A stretch of 64,000 nt of DNA from Theocolax elegans (lineage: Eukaryota; Arthropoda; Insecta; Hymenoptera; Cerocephalidae), in the NCBI GenBank assembly GCA_026168455.1, contig CM047430.1, forward strand, positions 6,099,448 through 6,163,447, read 5' to 3'. The translations under genes were made by a program, and so were the position numbers. This document shows positions 23,183-35,004 of this stretch, piece by piece (position 1 is the stretch's first letter; each line of letters starts with the position of its first letter). The notes beneath the pieces are model-generated. The model worked only from the letters and a program-made list of their open reading frames with translations, did no database searches and was not told where the DNA came from.

Positions 23183-23270
23183 ATACAGTTACTACATTTA
23201 CGGTTTATTTCAAATATTAACATTTCTTTTAATAAAAAAACAAATTACATACTAAATCTTATTTATATAA

Positions 23271-24754
23271 CTAACAAAGTCGTTGTCTTTTTGAACATAT
23301 TTCGTGGTCGTTCTCGCCATTCGCATCATTATAATCGTAATTTGTATAAGGAATTTTCTGTAATCGTTTAATTTTTTTGTTACTACTAATCGATGATTGT
23401 GGAGTAACACACATAATACCACCCATTGAATGAAAAGTATTCAATCCATCTATAGTATTAGTATTATGATCAGCATTGTCGTAAACAAATTGTACAAGTG
23501 AATTATCATAATTATATTCTTGCGGATCGTTTAAAATTGATGCCTCGAACAATAAGGTTTCTTGATATGAAGAACACAAGCCTAAATATGATAATGAATC
23601 TATAAGATCTTTACTGGCATATTTTTTATGCATCATAGATGAAAGTCCGAGCAAAAGTGGAGATATAAAAGATAGCGGCCTGATACTTGAAATTATACTA
23701 TGACTGCAGAACTTTACTCTGTTATCCCACTTTGCATTTTGTGATTGAGTCTTATTCTTTTTTATCATTGTATCTAAAAATATTTTTAATGTCTTGGGAA
23801 TATCCTCGCTAACAGTTTCTAAAAAATAATTCGGCGCAGGGTAATGAGTCATATCGTATACTTGAGAACGAATGTCTTCTAATATAATAAGAGCAGCAGT
23901 CTTAACAATTCTTTCACGTTCTTCATTTTCAGCTGTTGAAAAATTTTTATAGCAATGATCCGACAATAGTTTTTCTCCTATGTCTCGAAAAGAAATAATA
24001 GTGTCTATTTTTGAATTATGAAAAAGTAGGTCGCTTTTAAAATAGTCTTGTAAGTGTCTAAGTATATATTTTTTGTCTGGAACGTCGTGCTCATAACCGC
24101 TTAAAATATCAGTAAGAGAAAATTGGCACTCTTCTTTATGTGCGAGTAAATAGTCAATAACAAATTGAACCGCTAAATATTGCTCTGAATTAACAGGGCG
24201 CCTTATGAAATTATTTGATGATGTATTAATAAATGTTTTATAACATTTAATATGATAACGAGCATTTTTTCGATAATATTATCTACTCCAATAAGACGTT
24301 CATAAACAGTATTGCCTAATTTATCATTTCTTTCTTTCGCATATTTAATTATATTTATTTGAGTCTCTACGTTTGAAACAATCGAAATGGGTTTGCGATA
24401 CTCAATTTTTTATTTTAGTTGACTCTTTATGCAGTCATCTGAAGCATCTTCTTCGCAGAAAAGACACCATTGACAAAAATCGAATCCTTCATTTGATCCT
24501 GATGATCGTCTCGAAGTCGAGGGTGAAGATTGGGCCTTTTTATTTATAACGACGATACTTCTTTCCCGATTGTAGTTGACATAGCAGCTATTATGTACAG
24601 TGATCGACGGCAACTTTTTCATGATCTTATGCTTCCCATCCTTCCTTAGCAAACTAGATTGCAAATAAGTTTTAATGCCACCTGCTTTAAAAGTTTTTAA
24701 AGACTGATTCTCCAACAAATCCAAGTCACAAAGTATGCATTTCAAGGTGGCCAT
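23271..24754 (-). pseudogene. uncharacterised transposon protein with Cys cluster, frameshifted
   Basis: The N-terminal piece (24754-24410, 114 residues) has a zinc-type pattern: CILCDLDLL, HNSCYVNYNRE, then FCQWCLFCEE. After a stop the frame continues with one shift near 24265 and is open from about 24250 to 23271, although the first ATG there is at 23966. The second part is helical and contains FVYDNADHNTNTIDG followed by LNTFHSMGGIMCVTPQ. I have met this Asp-Asn-rich block and the preceding Cys-cluster N-terminus in unnamed repeat-associated proteins of invertebrates, but know of no assigned activity. The position inside 1.2 kb inverted repeats suggests a transposition protein. The stop at 24410 and the frameshift make it a pseudogene. 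Confidence 0.6.
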
Positions 24755-26337
24755 TGTGCTTCAATTTTCTCTGCTAAACATAATCACAATAAAACGATTA
24801 ATGCACTGGGATAAACAACAGTGGTACAAATTTTAATACAATTCAAAACTGAAGGTTGAAAAATTAAATTTTATATATTTATAAATACCCTACTGGAAAT
24901 GAAAACCTACAAAATAGGTATAAAAAATTGTAATTAAATAGGTTAAATAAAACGGTTTTTTGCACTGCATTCGCCCATTTGTTAGAATGCCATAGCCTCA
25001 AAATATTAACTGTCCCTTCGTCTTTTTAAAATTGCTAAATTTTTCTCAAATCGGGTCATTTGATCGAATACTAATACCTATTTATTGTTGATTCCGCATT
25101 TAAATTAGTCATTTGAAAGTTTCATTAAGATTTATAACTTTTAAATTTTTATTTTCCGAATTATGTGATTTTTATACGATCGAAATAAACTTGTAAATAG
25201 ATAAAACACGTAGATCAACTGTTCTGTATCTAAGAAATGGATGAAATAAGTTAAAAAAAGCGTTTTATTTACTAGTGGTAAGAACTTATGAAAATAGCTA
25301 TTAAATCGCATAGACGCGATCGGTAATCTATTTAAGATCCGTTTTTATTTTTCATTTCCAGCAGGATACGTAATGGCAAACAAAATTAACTTTGTAATAA
25401 TATTAATGTAAAATAAAAATCGTAATTAACACGTTAGCTTTTAATATTGATTTGCACTTTACTTGAAACTGATTTAACTATAAAAAATACACATGCGAAA
25501 CCAGTACATTAAATAAAATGTATAACAAGAACTTTACTGTTGTAAATATATTATGTATTAAATTGTGCATAATAAAGATAATATTGTATTAATAACTATT
25601 ACTTACCTGGTAAAAAATACAGCAAACAAAAGTGATGTAATGGTCTTTTAAAGAAATATTCACAGCACGCCAATTCACTTTATTTAAATATGTAGAAATT
25701 AAAACTGTAAATTGCAATATAGATATTTTAAGAAACAACACGAAAATTCACTGCTCCTTGTTTGAACACTCAGCTACAACTGGCGAAAATCGTCTGAGCT
25801 ATGCTGCTCACCTTGTAGAATCTGTATACCTGGGGTCCTAAACCATTATACTGCTTTGTATACAGAGCAGATGGTCACATTTATTACTTCCAGGTAAGTA
25901 GAGCATTCAGTCGAATCCCGAGACTGAAGTCCGTCTACAGTCATTAAAATGACCGGGTACGCTTTATATTTATTGTGTGGGCGTGTCAGAATTTCAAGTT
26001 CGAGGTGGAGCACCTATTTATCTATTTTCAATAAATAAACTATAGAAATATTTAACTAGTATCAACACGATTGCAATTTGAATGTCTATAAATATAGACT
26101 TTTCGAATATATTTATAAATTTTAAAATACAAAACGTTATTATTTTATGAATTTTTTATAACATCATGAAAATAGTATTTTATATCATTTTCAGTTAATA
26201 ATATGATTAAAATAGACTATATATATACATTAATATTGATAATATTTATTTTTTATATAAAATGCAATATTACATACATAAATAAAAACGAACAATTGCA
26301 GTAAATAAAAAAAAATTGCACGCGAACATGAAAAATT
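24755..26337. other. AT-rich interior of the transposon, no gene
   Basis: No further coding frame. An upstream regulatory region or introns of the minus-strand gene may lie here; 25600-25960 is less AT-rich, but I recognise nothing in it. Confidence 0.4.
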
Positions 26338-27513
26338 GAAAAACACGTATTTTTTATTGTTTAAATAAATTAAAATCTTATATCTGACAACGTTAAAGTT
26401 ATTTTCTTGTTACGCTACCCCAAATCAAAAAAAGAATGATGAAAAAATAAGCATATTTGGCTGAGTAACGCTACTTTTTTCCGAGCGACGGGATTTGAAA
26501 ATTATTTTTCAGTTTCGAGCGGTCGCACTCGCGCCTACCCCCACTTCGTGTCTCACGGCACTTATCGGGCGTAGCTGTCCGTTCACGTTTTTCCATTACA
26601 GTTTTCACAATCGCAAATCCATGTGAGAGCAACAACTCATAATAATGCATATACTACAAGGATTTAACTGTAACCTCCGATTTCAAACATGACGATATCT
26701 CGTTTATTTACGGAGCAATCTCTTGTTATAAAAAAAACGTAACTCAGTCCCTAATGCACGTAGACGAAATTTTTTTTTTTTAAAATTAGATAAAATTCCG
26801 TACTTTTCATTAGACTTTATTTGATTTTGATCAGACTAAAATGTTGTCTGTGAAACAAAAGTTAATTAAGCACTTTATAAACATTAGTTTCCAGGGGTTC
26901 TCCTAATTAAAATTTCGTGGTTTTCAAAAAAGTTTATTCAAATATAACTCTTTTACTTTAATCACAAGCTGCGGCGTCTAATCAGGATATTTTTTAACAA
27001 AAATATTATACTGTAAAAAAATTTTTTTTTGAAATTTAGAGAATTATTAAAGAAAAACTATAATCGATAAATGCTTGAAATTTAGCATATTAGTTTAGAC
27101 AATAGAGTTGTATATTTTTCTAAAGTAACAATAAAATAAAGTAATTTTTTTAAAAGTTATTAACAAATTTCGATTTTTACAAATTCTCTAGTCTTTTCAA
27201 TTTGCAAGTAAACTAATAGACTTAGAGGGAGGCTCTCGCGGAATTTTTTTGTAGATAATTTAATAATGAACAACTTTTACTAAAAACTTTTTCCGCTAAA
27301 TTCAATACTTTTCGAACCGCAGAGAAAAATATAAAAAAAAGTGCCGAAATCGAACTTTAATTGTTTATAAAAAACATAGCGCACAAAAATTTTGGCTTTC
27401 TTCCAGATTTTATTGTTCTACATATCGTTCCTGACCATTTCCAACAAAAAAATTGCTTTCAGGAATTTTGGCCCGGAAAAAACCTAATTTGACTGACCTA
27501 AATGCAACAGGTC
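26338..27513. repeat. long inverted repeat, right arm
   Basis: Partner of 22005-23182 in inverted orientation, flanking the transposon gene at 23271-24754 and its AT-rich surroundings. Together they have the form of a transposon with about 1.2 kb terminal repeats. Confidence 0.9.
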
Positions 27514-28018
27514 AACGAGCGAAGCGGCCGAGGCGCCTAAACATAGCTAATGCGTATAGCAGAAGCGAAGATCGCGAAAGCGAATGAATCGCAGAATATA
27601 TTTTACGAGATTGATTTGATGAATAAAATGTACAATCAAGGAACTGATTTTTATTTAAGTTTGAATTAGACCGCAGAATAATAAATTCATTACTACTATT
27701 ATTAATTTACTGACTAAATCTATGATACGCGTGCGTTATAAATATGAGATTATTACAGTTTTTAAACTCATCGTATTTACATTAATTTATTGAAACCTTT
27801 ATGACGAATTTTAAGACAATAAAATTTTGAATTGAATTAAGTTTCGTGTACAATATAGCCAATAAATATGTTTACCATAAAGATATATCGCTACATATTG
27901 GAAATATATTAATTAATTTTGCAAGTATATTGGAAATAATATTGCTAGGTAAATAATTCCTAGTCCGTGTAAAATGAAATTTAGCACAAGCCTCAATTCT
28001 CCGTTTAAAAAACATAAT

Positions 28019-28160
28019 GTTACCGCGAGCGCTCTCCGATGTTCGCGCACATCAAATTTTGTGTTCGCGGAGTAAGTCCGCCGCGGGCGCTCTCCGACGT
28101 TCGCGCTCATCAAATTTTGTACTTGCGGAGTAAGCCCGCTGCGGACGCTCTCCGAAGTTT
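28019..28160. repeat. GC-rich tandem unit of about 58 bases (mirrored at 30280-30420)
   Basis: Two and a half units each contain GGAGAGCGCCCGCGGCGG-like and CAAAATTTGATG-like parts (plus-strand reading at 30280-30420). They form a GC island in very AT-rich DNA. A third set lies at 33338-33445 as part of the shuffled duplication. The frames read through it (YSANTKFDVREHRRALAV) are not taken as coding. Confidence 0.85.
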
Positions 28161-28639
28161 GCACTGTAAGAGCAAACGTGCTCGAAAAAAGTTACTTCGT
28201 TAAAATTACAATTCATTGTGTTTCAGACTTAATAAATATTTTGGAAAACTCGTTCCAAAGGTTTAGGATAATAATTGCAATAGTCTGGCTGTTGAATTGA
28301 ATTGAGTGTTCAATATACAAAATGCCAATGAATAACTACCATAAATTCGCAATATATTGGTAATATATTAGCAATAATATTGCTAGTAAGTTAATTCCGA
28401 GTCCGTGTAAAATAAACCTAGCTGAACCCTCGATGAAGTTTTATAATAGTCTGGGAATCATCTAGCTATAGTATATCTATAATATGTTTACGTTTACCAA
28501 ATATTTTTAAACTGATTTTTTATAATATATTAGTATATGCTAAACAAATCGATATCATTAAAATTAATTGGATCATTCATGTTTTCATCCACTTGAGGTA
28601 ATAAAAGATCATCGATTCGTCGGTAGTATTGACAATTTG

Positions 28640-28830
28640 GAAGACACGAAACATATTGGCGATATATTGATAATACTTTGGCAATATGTTGGCAACATAT
28701 TGGCAACATATTGGCAATATATTGACAAAACTTTGGCAACATATTGGCAATATATTGACAATACTTTGGCAACATATTGGCAATATATTGACAATACTTT
28801 GGCGACATATTGGTAATATATTGATAATAC
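28640..28830. repeat. 33-base satellite units in palindrome arm (mirrored at 29430-29695)
   Basis: Units of the type TTGGCAACATATTGGCAATA followed by TATTGACAATACT repeat about five times here and seven to eight times in the other arm, with indels. Every reading frame is open by chance because the unit is a multiple of three, which explains the overlapping frames on both strands. Confidence 0.9.
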
Positions 28831-31206
28831 AAATAATAAATACCTACGTAAAAAAATTAAAATTTATATGAACTTTATATAAACTTTAGGTTTGGCTAAA
28901 CTTGATATGGGGTTGGCCAACGAGACTGAGCCGAACTTGTGCAATTGACTGTTCAAGTTTGGTGAAAGTTTATCAAATGTTCAGCTGAAATTCATATAAA
29001 GTTTTTATAAAGTTTTTTTACAATTACTCAATATTAACGTGATAGCATGTTCAGGTTTATAAAGTCATATAATGTTGAAATCAACATACCCAAAGAAAAA
29101 TTTTAAAAATCTGCTTTAACTGACATCAGTCAGAATACATCGGTTAGAAAAATGGTGAAAATAGATATTTTGTAATTTTTTAAATTTCTTCTTTCAGGTT
29201 ATGTCTTGAAAACTAAGGAAATGGACCACACTTTTCAGTGACGGACTCGAATTTTTTGGAATATATCTCCGTTTTTCTAACCGATGTATTCTTACTGATG
29301 TCAGTTAAAGCAGATTTTTAAAATTTTTCTTTGGGTATGTTGATATCAACATTATATGACTTTATAAACCTGAACATGCTATCACGTTAATATTGAGTTC
29401 AGCTAATTTTTTTACGTGGGTATTTATTATCAATATATTACCAATAAGTTGCCAAAGTATTGTCAATATATTGCCAATATGTTGCCAAACTAGTCAATAT
29501 ATTGCCAATATATTGCCAAAGTATTGTCAACATATTGCCAATATGTTGCCAAAGTATTGTCAATATATTGCCAATGTTGCCAAAGTATTATCACTATATT
29601 GCCAATATGTTGCCGAAGTTTTGTCAATATATTGCCAATATGTTGCCAATATGTTGCCAACATATTGCCAAAGTATTATCAATATATCGCCAATATGTTT
29701 CGTGTCTTCCAAATTGTCAATACTACCGACGAATCGATGATCTTTTATTACCTCAAGTGGATGAAAACGTGAATGAACGTCTGTCTTTGGTCATCCTAAT
29801 AATTACTAAGATGCGTGACATATATCCACGATTACTCATAATACCGATTTTTAGTAAACATATGATCCAATTAATTTTAATGATATCGATTTGTTCAGCA
29901 TATACTAATATATTATAAAAAATCAGTTTAAAAATATTTGGCAAACGTAAACATATTATAGATATACTATAGCTAGATGATTCCCAGACTATTATAAAAC
30001 TTCATCGAGGGTTCAGCTAGATTTTATTTTACACGGACTCGGAATTAACTTACTAGCAATATTATTGCTAATATATTACCAATATATTGCGAATTTATAG
30101 TAGTTATTCATTGGCATTTTGTATATTGAACACTCAATTCAATTCAACAGCCAGACTATTGCAATTATTATCCTAAACCTTTGGAACGAGTTTTCCAAAA
30201 TATTTATTAAGTCTGAAACACAATGAATTGTAATTTTAACGAAGTAACTTTTTTCGAGCACGTTTGCTCTTGCAGTGCGAACTTCGGAGAGCGTCCGCGG
30301 CGGGCTTACTCCGCAAGTACAAAATTTGATGAGCGCGAACGTCGGAGAGCGCCCGCGGCGGACTTACTCCGCGAACACAAAATTTGATGTGCGCGAACAT
30401 CGGAGAGCGCTCGCGGTAACATTATGTTTTTTAAACGGAGAATTGAGGCTTGAGCTAAATTTCATTTTACACGGACTAGGAATTATTTACCTAGCAATAT
30501 TATTGCCAATATACTTGCAAAATTAATTAATATATTTCCAATATGTAGCGATATATCTTTATGGTAAACGTATTTATTGGCTATATTGTACACGAAACTT
30601 AATTCAATTTAAAATTTTATTGTCTTAAAATTCGTCATAAAGGTTTCAATAAATTAATGTAAATACGATGAGTTTAAAAACTGTAATAATCTCATATTTA
30701 TAACGCACGCGTATCATAGATTTAGTCAGTAAATTAATAATAGTAGTAATGATTTTATTAGTCTGCGGTCTAATTCAAACTTAAATAAAAATCATTTCCT
30801 TGATTGTACATTTTATTCATCAAATCAATCTCGTAAAATATATTCTGCGATTCATTCGCTTTCGCGATCTTCGCTTCCGCTATACGCATTAGCTATGTTC
30901 AAGCGCCTCGGCCGCTTCGCTCGTTGACCTGTTGCATTAGTCTCGCGCGGCAACGCCGCTCACCTTTCTTCCCTGATCTGGCATCTGCTTGGCCCATTTC
31001 CAAAATTAATTACGCCTCGCCTAATTAATATTTTTTAAAAATTCCGTCGGGATTATACTCGAATTAATTTTCTGAATCGGAATATATATATATGTATATG
31101 TTACCTATGTTTCTGGATCACCCTGTGTATTTTAAATTATAATTAACTTTCATTGCACTGAATAGTAGAAAGTAAATTAATTTTAATTAATTATACGTAT
31201 ACATAC

Positions 31207-31646
31207 CTTCATAACAAGATATTCCGCATCTGGTGCTTCTTTTAGAAATTTGGACACGTCATCCGTTGTAAATACGCTGGATTTTTCGACTTATATCCTG
31301 CATTATTTTTTTTAAGAAATCCAAGCAATTGTGGATGAGTCCCAATATCAATATTATTGTAAGCTTTAATTGTCGCTTTTAGCATCGAAAATCTAGACCA
31401 CAGTGCCGAAGAAGCAAATTTTGTTGATATTTCGTTAAAATACACTAATAAAACGGACTCTGCAAATGATTTCGTATTTCTTGTACTACGCCACTTTTTG
31501 AACTCATTGTAAACTTTTGTATATTTTTGTTTAGAAATATTTGGCAACGAATTCAAAGCTATTTCTTTTGCTGCTTCAAGCATTTCCGGTGGAACATCAT
31601 CGAACACATCGTCACTATCACTGTCGACCCCACTTACTGATGTCAT
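31207..31646 (-). pseudogene. Crypton-like tyrosine recombinase, first exon, frameshifted
   Basis: From the ATG at 31646: an acidic start (SGVDSDSDDVFDD), then a helical domain of the N-terminal SAM-like type found before tyrosine recombinase cores (KYTKVYNEFKKWRS, SFAESVLLVYFNEIS, ALWSRFSMLKATIKAYNNI). A one-base loss at about 31276 shifts the frame; in the other frame the expected continuation (FTTDDVSKFLKEAPDAEYLVM) runs to a good splice donor, AAG then GTATGT, at 31207. No further exon (R...H-x-x-R...Y) is found. The composite transposon begins 82 bases beyond the donor and may have split the gene. Family assignment is from memory of similar insect proteins. Confidence 0.55.
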
Positions 31647-33337
31647 CCTTATTCAGAACATATAAATACGTATATATAGAGCCGCAAGTGAGACGTCAAA
31701 ATTAAGATTGAAACTTTTAACATAAATATAAGGTGTTGCTGAGTAACAAGACGTAAACATATCGGCGTTCGAGTTACGTGCCCATATTCATACATATTGT
31801 ATTGCGCCCAACTTCTTATACTTTCCTACGTGTTCAACCACTTTTCCGCACGCTTAACTACTTTCCCGGCACGCTCAACTATTTACCCGCACGCTCAATT
31901 ATAGAAATAATAGCGTGTGGAAAAGTGGAATTTTGCCCACGCAAATGAGTGCGCAAACTCGAACTTTGCGCACGATAGTAGGAAAAATATATTATAATTG
32001 AAGGTAAACTTACCTGGTACGGAGGTTATCCAGGAACAGTAGTGGGGATGCCGTCAAGGAGTTGTTGATCGGCTGCTCCGGGGTTCTCTGCTGCAGAAGG
32101 TGGGGTTCACGGGGTGATCGGCTACTCCAAGACACCAGCATCTGTAAAAGAAAAATATATAAATATTGGGTGTTGAATGGGGAAAAAGGATGAGGAAAGT
32201 CAGGAATTAATTACAAGGGAGATGAGAATTCAAACAAGGTGACGGAGGGGTTTGGTGAAAGTTTATACCAATACTTACCCATTCTGTGAGTTTTGCATCA
32301 TTGTTTATTTCAAATATGCAATAAACAATGATGTAAATATTACCTTCATGATCGTGCGGGAAGACCCTTGTAGAGCGTTGGTGGGGGGGGGGGGGCAACC
32401 GTTGTTCGTCCTCACGCACGGCGTATACAAGCGAGTATACGTACGCGAACACACATTATTCACGCGCACAACACCCGCAGAACGATTTATCGTCGTCCCC
32501 GCCGGTGGGGATCGCGCGCACGCGGTGAACCGGTCGCGAAGCACGTTGTTTACGTGCCGGTTCGAACTCAGTTGTGTCCATCTTGAATCGATCGAGATTC
32601 AAGCGCACGCATAGTAACTAGGAGGTCCGCGCTTTTATCGACGTAGGGATTTATATTTTAGGGATTTTGGTGATTTTACTAAATATTTTATAGTAAGGAC
32701 GATGTGTCAAATAGTACTGTGTAAAATAGTATTATGACAGTAATTCCGTGATACACGTATATTTACTGTAATAGTTGGGACAATGATAACTTATGCATAT
32801 GAGTTGTCATATTTGATATTAGTAAGGTATATACGGTAGCGGGGGGAGGGCACCTGTGACATGTAATTACATGAAGATAAGTCAAATAATGACTTATCTC
32901 CAACAGGTGACACGAGAGAGATAAGGAAATGGGACAACAAGTGAGAAAAGGATAGAGTGTTTAAATTTTCGGTTACGGAGGGTAGTTTCCGGAAAAGAAG
33001 TTAGTCTAGCATCGTTAGTGATAGAGAGTGTACTCTTTTTCAGAGAGCCTAGTATCGATAGTGTGTGAGAGTAGATCTACGTATAGAAAGTATTATTTGA
33101 GCAGCTATTTCTTTGATCAGAGATTGAGATTTGTTTAATAACTACATCGAGACATATATAGATATATATAGATATATCATATTATTATTTTTTTACATAT
33201 AATATTTGGATTGATACAACAAATTGGTAAGCAATTCAATTATTATTGTGGCGTCCTATATATCTAGCAAAGTACTGTTGTCAAACTTGGTCGTGGTGAT
33301 TCGGGAGTGATTTCGATCGTTGGGTTCATGGGGTTAT
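31647..33337. other. intergenic, source of shuffled duplication
   Basis: Contains short tandem CCGCACGCTCAACTATTTAC-like units at 31835-31905, a stretch of ten G at 32386-32395, a GC-rich patch (32400-32610) and AT-rich flanks. 31821-32162 and 33184-33292 are the sources of two duplicated pieces further right. No gene is recognised; the short frames here have no known motifs. Confidence 0.5.
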
Positions 33338-34793
33338 CGCAAGTACAAAATTTGATGAGCGCGAACGTCGGAGAGCGCCCGCGGCGGACTTACTCCGCGA
33401 ACACAAAATTTGATGTGCGCGAACATCGGAGAGCGCTCGCGGTAACATTATGTTTTTTAAACGGAGAATTGAGGCTTGAGCTAAATTTCATTTTACACGG
33501 ACTAGGAATTATTTACCTAGCAATATTATTGCCAATATACTTGCAAAATTAATTAATATATTTCCATATGTAGCGATATATCTTTATGGTAAACGTATTT
33601 ATTGGCTATATTGTACACGAAACTTAATTCAATTTAAAATTTTATTGTCTTAAAATTCGTCATAAAGGTTTCAATAAATTAATGTAAATACGATGAGTTT
33701 AAAAACTGTAATAATCTCATTTATAACGCACGCGTATCATAGATTTAGTCAGTAAATTAATAATAGTAGTAATGATTTTATTAGTCTGCGGTCTAATTCA
33801 AACTTAAATAAAAATCATTTCCTTGATTGTACATTTTATTCATCAAATCAATCTCGTAAAATATATTCTGCGATTTCATTCGCTTTCGCGATCTTCGCTT
33901 CCGCTATACGCATTAGCTATGTTCAAGCGCCTCGGCCGCTTCGCTCGTTGACCTGTTGCATTAGTCTCGCGCGGCAACGCCGCTCACCTTTCTTCCCTGA
34001 TCTGGCATCTGCTTGGCCCATTTCCAAAATTAATTACGCCTCGCCTAATTAATATTTTTTAAAATTCCGTCGGGATTATACTCGAATTAATTTTCTGAAT
34101 CGGAATATATATATATGTATATGTTACCTATGTTTCTGGATCACCCTGTGTATTTTAAATTATAATTAACTTTCATTGCACTGAATAGTAGAAAGTAAAT
34201 TAATTTTAATTAATTATACGTATACATACCTTCATAACAAGATATTCCGCATCTGGTGCTTCTTTTAGAAATTTGGACACGTCATCCGTTGTAAATACGC
34301 TGGATTTTTCGACTTATATCCTGCATTATTTTTTTTAAGATTTTCTATTATTTTTTACATATAATATTTGGATGATACAACAAATTGGTAAGCAATTCAA
34401 TTATTATTGTGGCGTCCTATATATCTAGCAAATACTGTTGGTCCAAACTTGGCTTTCCTACGTGTTCAACCACTTTTCCGCACGCTTAACTACTTTCCCG
34501 CACGCTCAACTATTTACCCGCACGCTCAATTATAGAAATAATAGCGTGTGGAAAAGTGGAATTTTGCCCACGCAAATGAGTGCGCAAACTCGAACTTTGC
34601 GCACGATAGTAGGAAAAATATATTATAATTGAAGGTAAACTTACCTGGTACGGAGGTTATCCAGGAACAGTAGTGGGGATGCCGTCAAGGAGTTGTTGAT
34701 CGGCTGCTCCGGGGTTCTCTGCTGCAGAAGGTGGGGTTCACGGGGTGATCGGCTACTCCAAGACACCAGCATCTGTAAAAGAAAATATATAAA
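33338..34793 (+). repeat. shuffled segmental duplication from three upstream pieces
   Basis: 33338-34340 copies 30312-31317 (palindrome end, right terminal repeat of the composite element and part of the recombinase exon). 34341-34450 copies 33184-33292. 34453-34793 copies 31821-32162. Identity is very high with a few single-base indels. The order of the pieces differs from the source, and the source of the second piece lies right of the source of the third. Confidence 0.88.
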
Positions 34794-35004
34794 TTACTGT
34801 AGGTTACAGTGGAAACCGGTTCATTATAAATTCGACGGAATCTTCTCTGAGAGAGTCGGCCGTGCAGGGTTTTATTTTATTTCAATTAATATTTTCGAGG
34901 TTTCCACCAAGAAACGGTTAAGAGTTTTAACCGACAATTTGGTAACGTCGCAACCAGCTGGAAAGAAAACCCACAAATTGTTTAGAAGACACAAAAACAA
35001 GTAA

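Larger units (their letters stand above)
27514..30954. repeat. 3.4 kb palindrome (fold-back)
   Basis: 27514-29160 is repeated in reverse complement at about 29265-30954, with only about 100 unpaired bases between. Matches include GCAACAGGTCAACGAGCGAAG at 27520 against the complement near 30940, and AACCGATGTATTC at 29276 against its complement near 29140. No gene. Two kinds of tandem unit are mirrored in the arms: a GC-rich unit of about 58 bases, and a unit of about 33 bases. Confidence 0.9.
21819..31125. mobile_element. composite DNA transposon with nested inverted repeats
   Basis: The outer ends are inverted: CAGGGTGATCCAGAAACATAG at 21819 and its complement ending at 31125. Similarity extends about 180 bases inward on each side, to CACGCGAGACTAA and TTAGTCTCGCGCG. 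Inside lie a pair of 1.17 kb inverted repeats (22005-23182, 26338-27513) enclosing a transposon protein gene, then a 3.4 kb palindrome (27514-30954). A target duplication is not obvious (flanks TTATA and TGTAT). CAGGGTG ends occur on many insect DNA transposons; the superfamily is not determined here. Confidence 0.7.

Noticed and set aside
28530..29918. Tyr/Gln/Cys-rich repeat proteins on both strands
   Set aside because: The 33-base satellite unit is open in all frames by chance.
28019..30526. CRISPR-like spacing of repeats
   Set aside because: Unit spacing is direct tandem without unique spacers, in eukaryotic DNA within a palindrome.
32252..32614. 120-codon plus-strand frame over a G10 run
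   Set aside because: No known motif; passes through homopolymer and GC patch; overlapping frames on the other strand are equally long.
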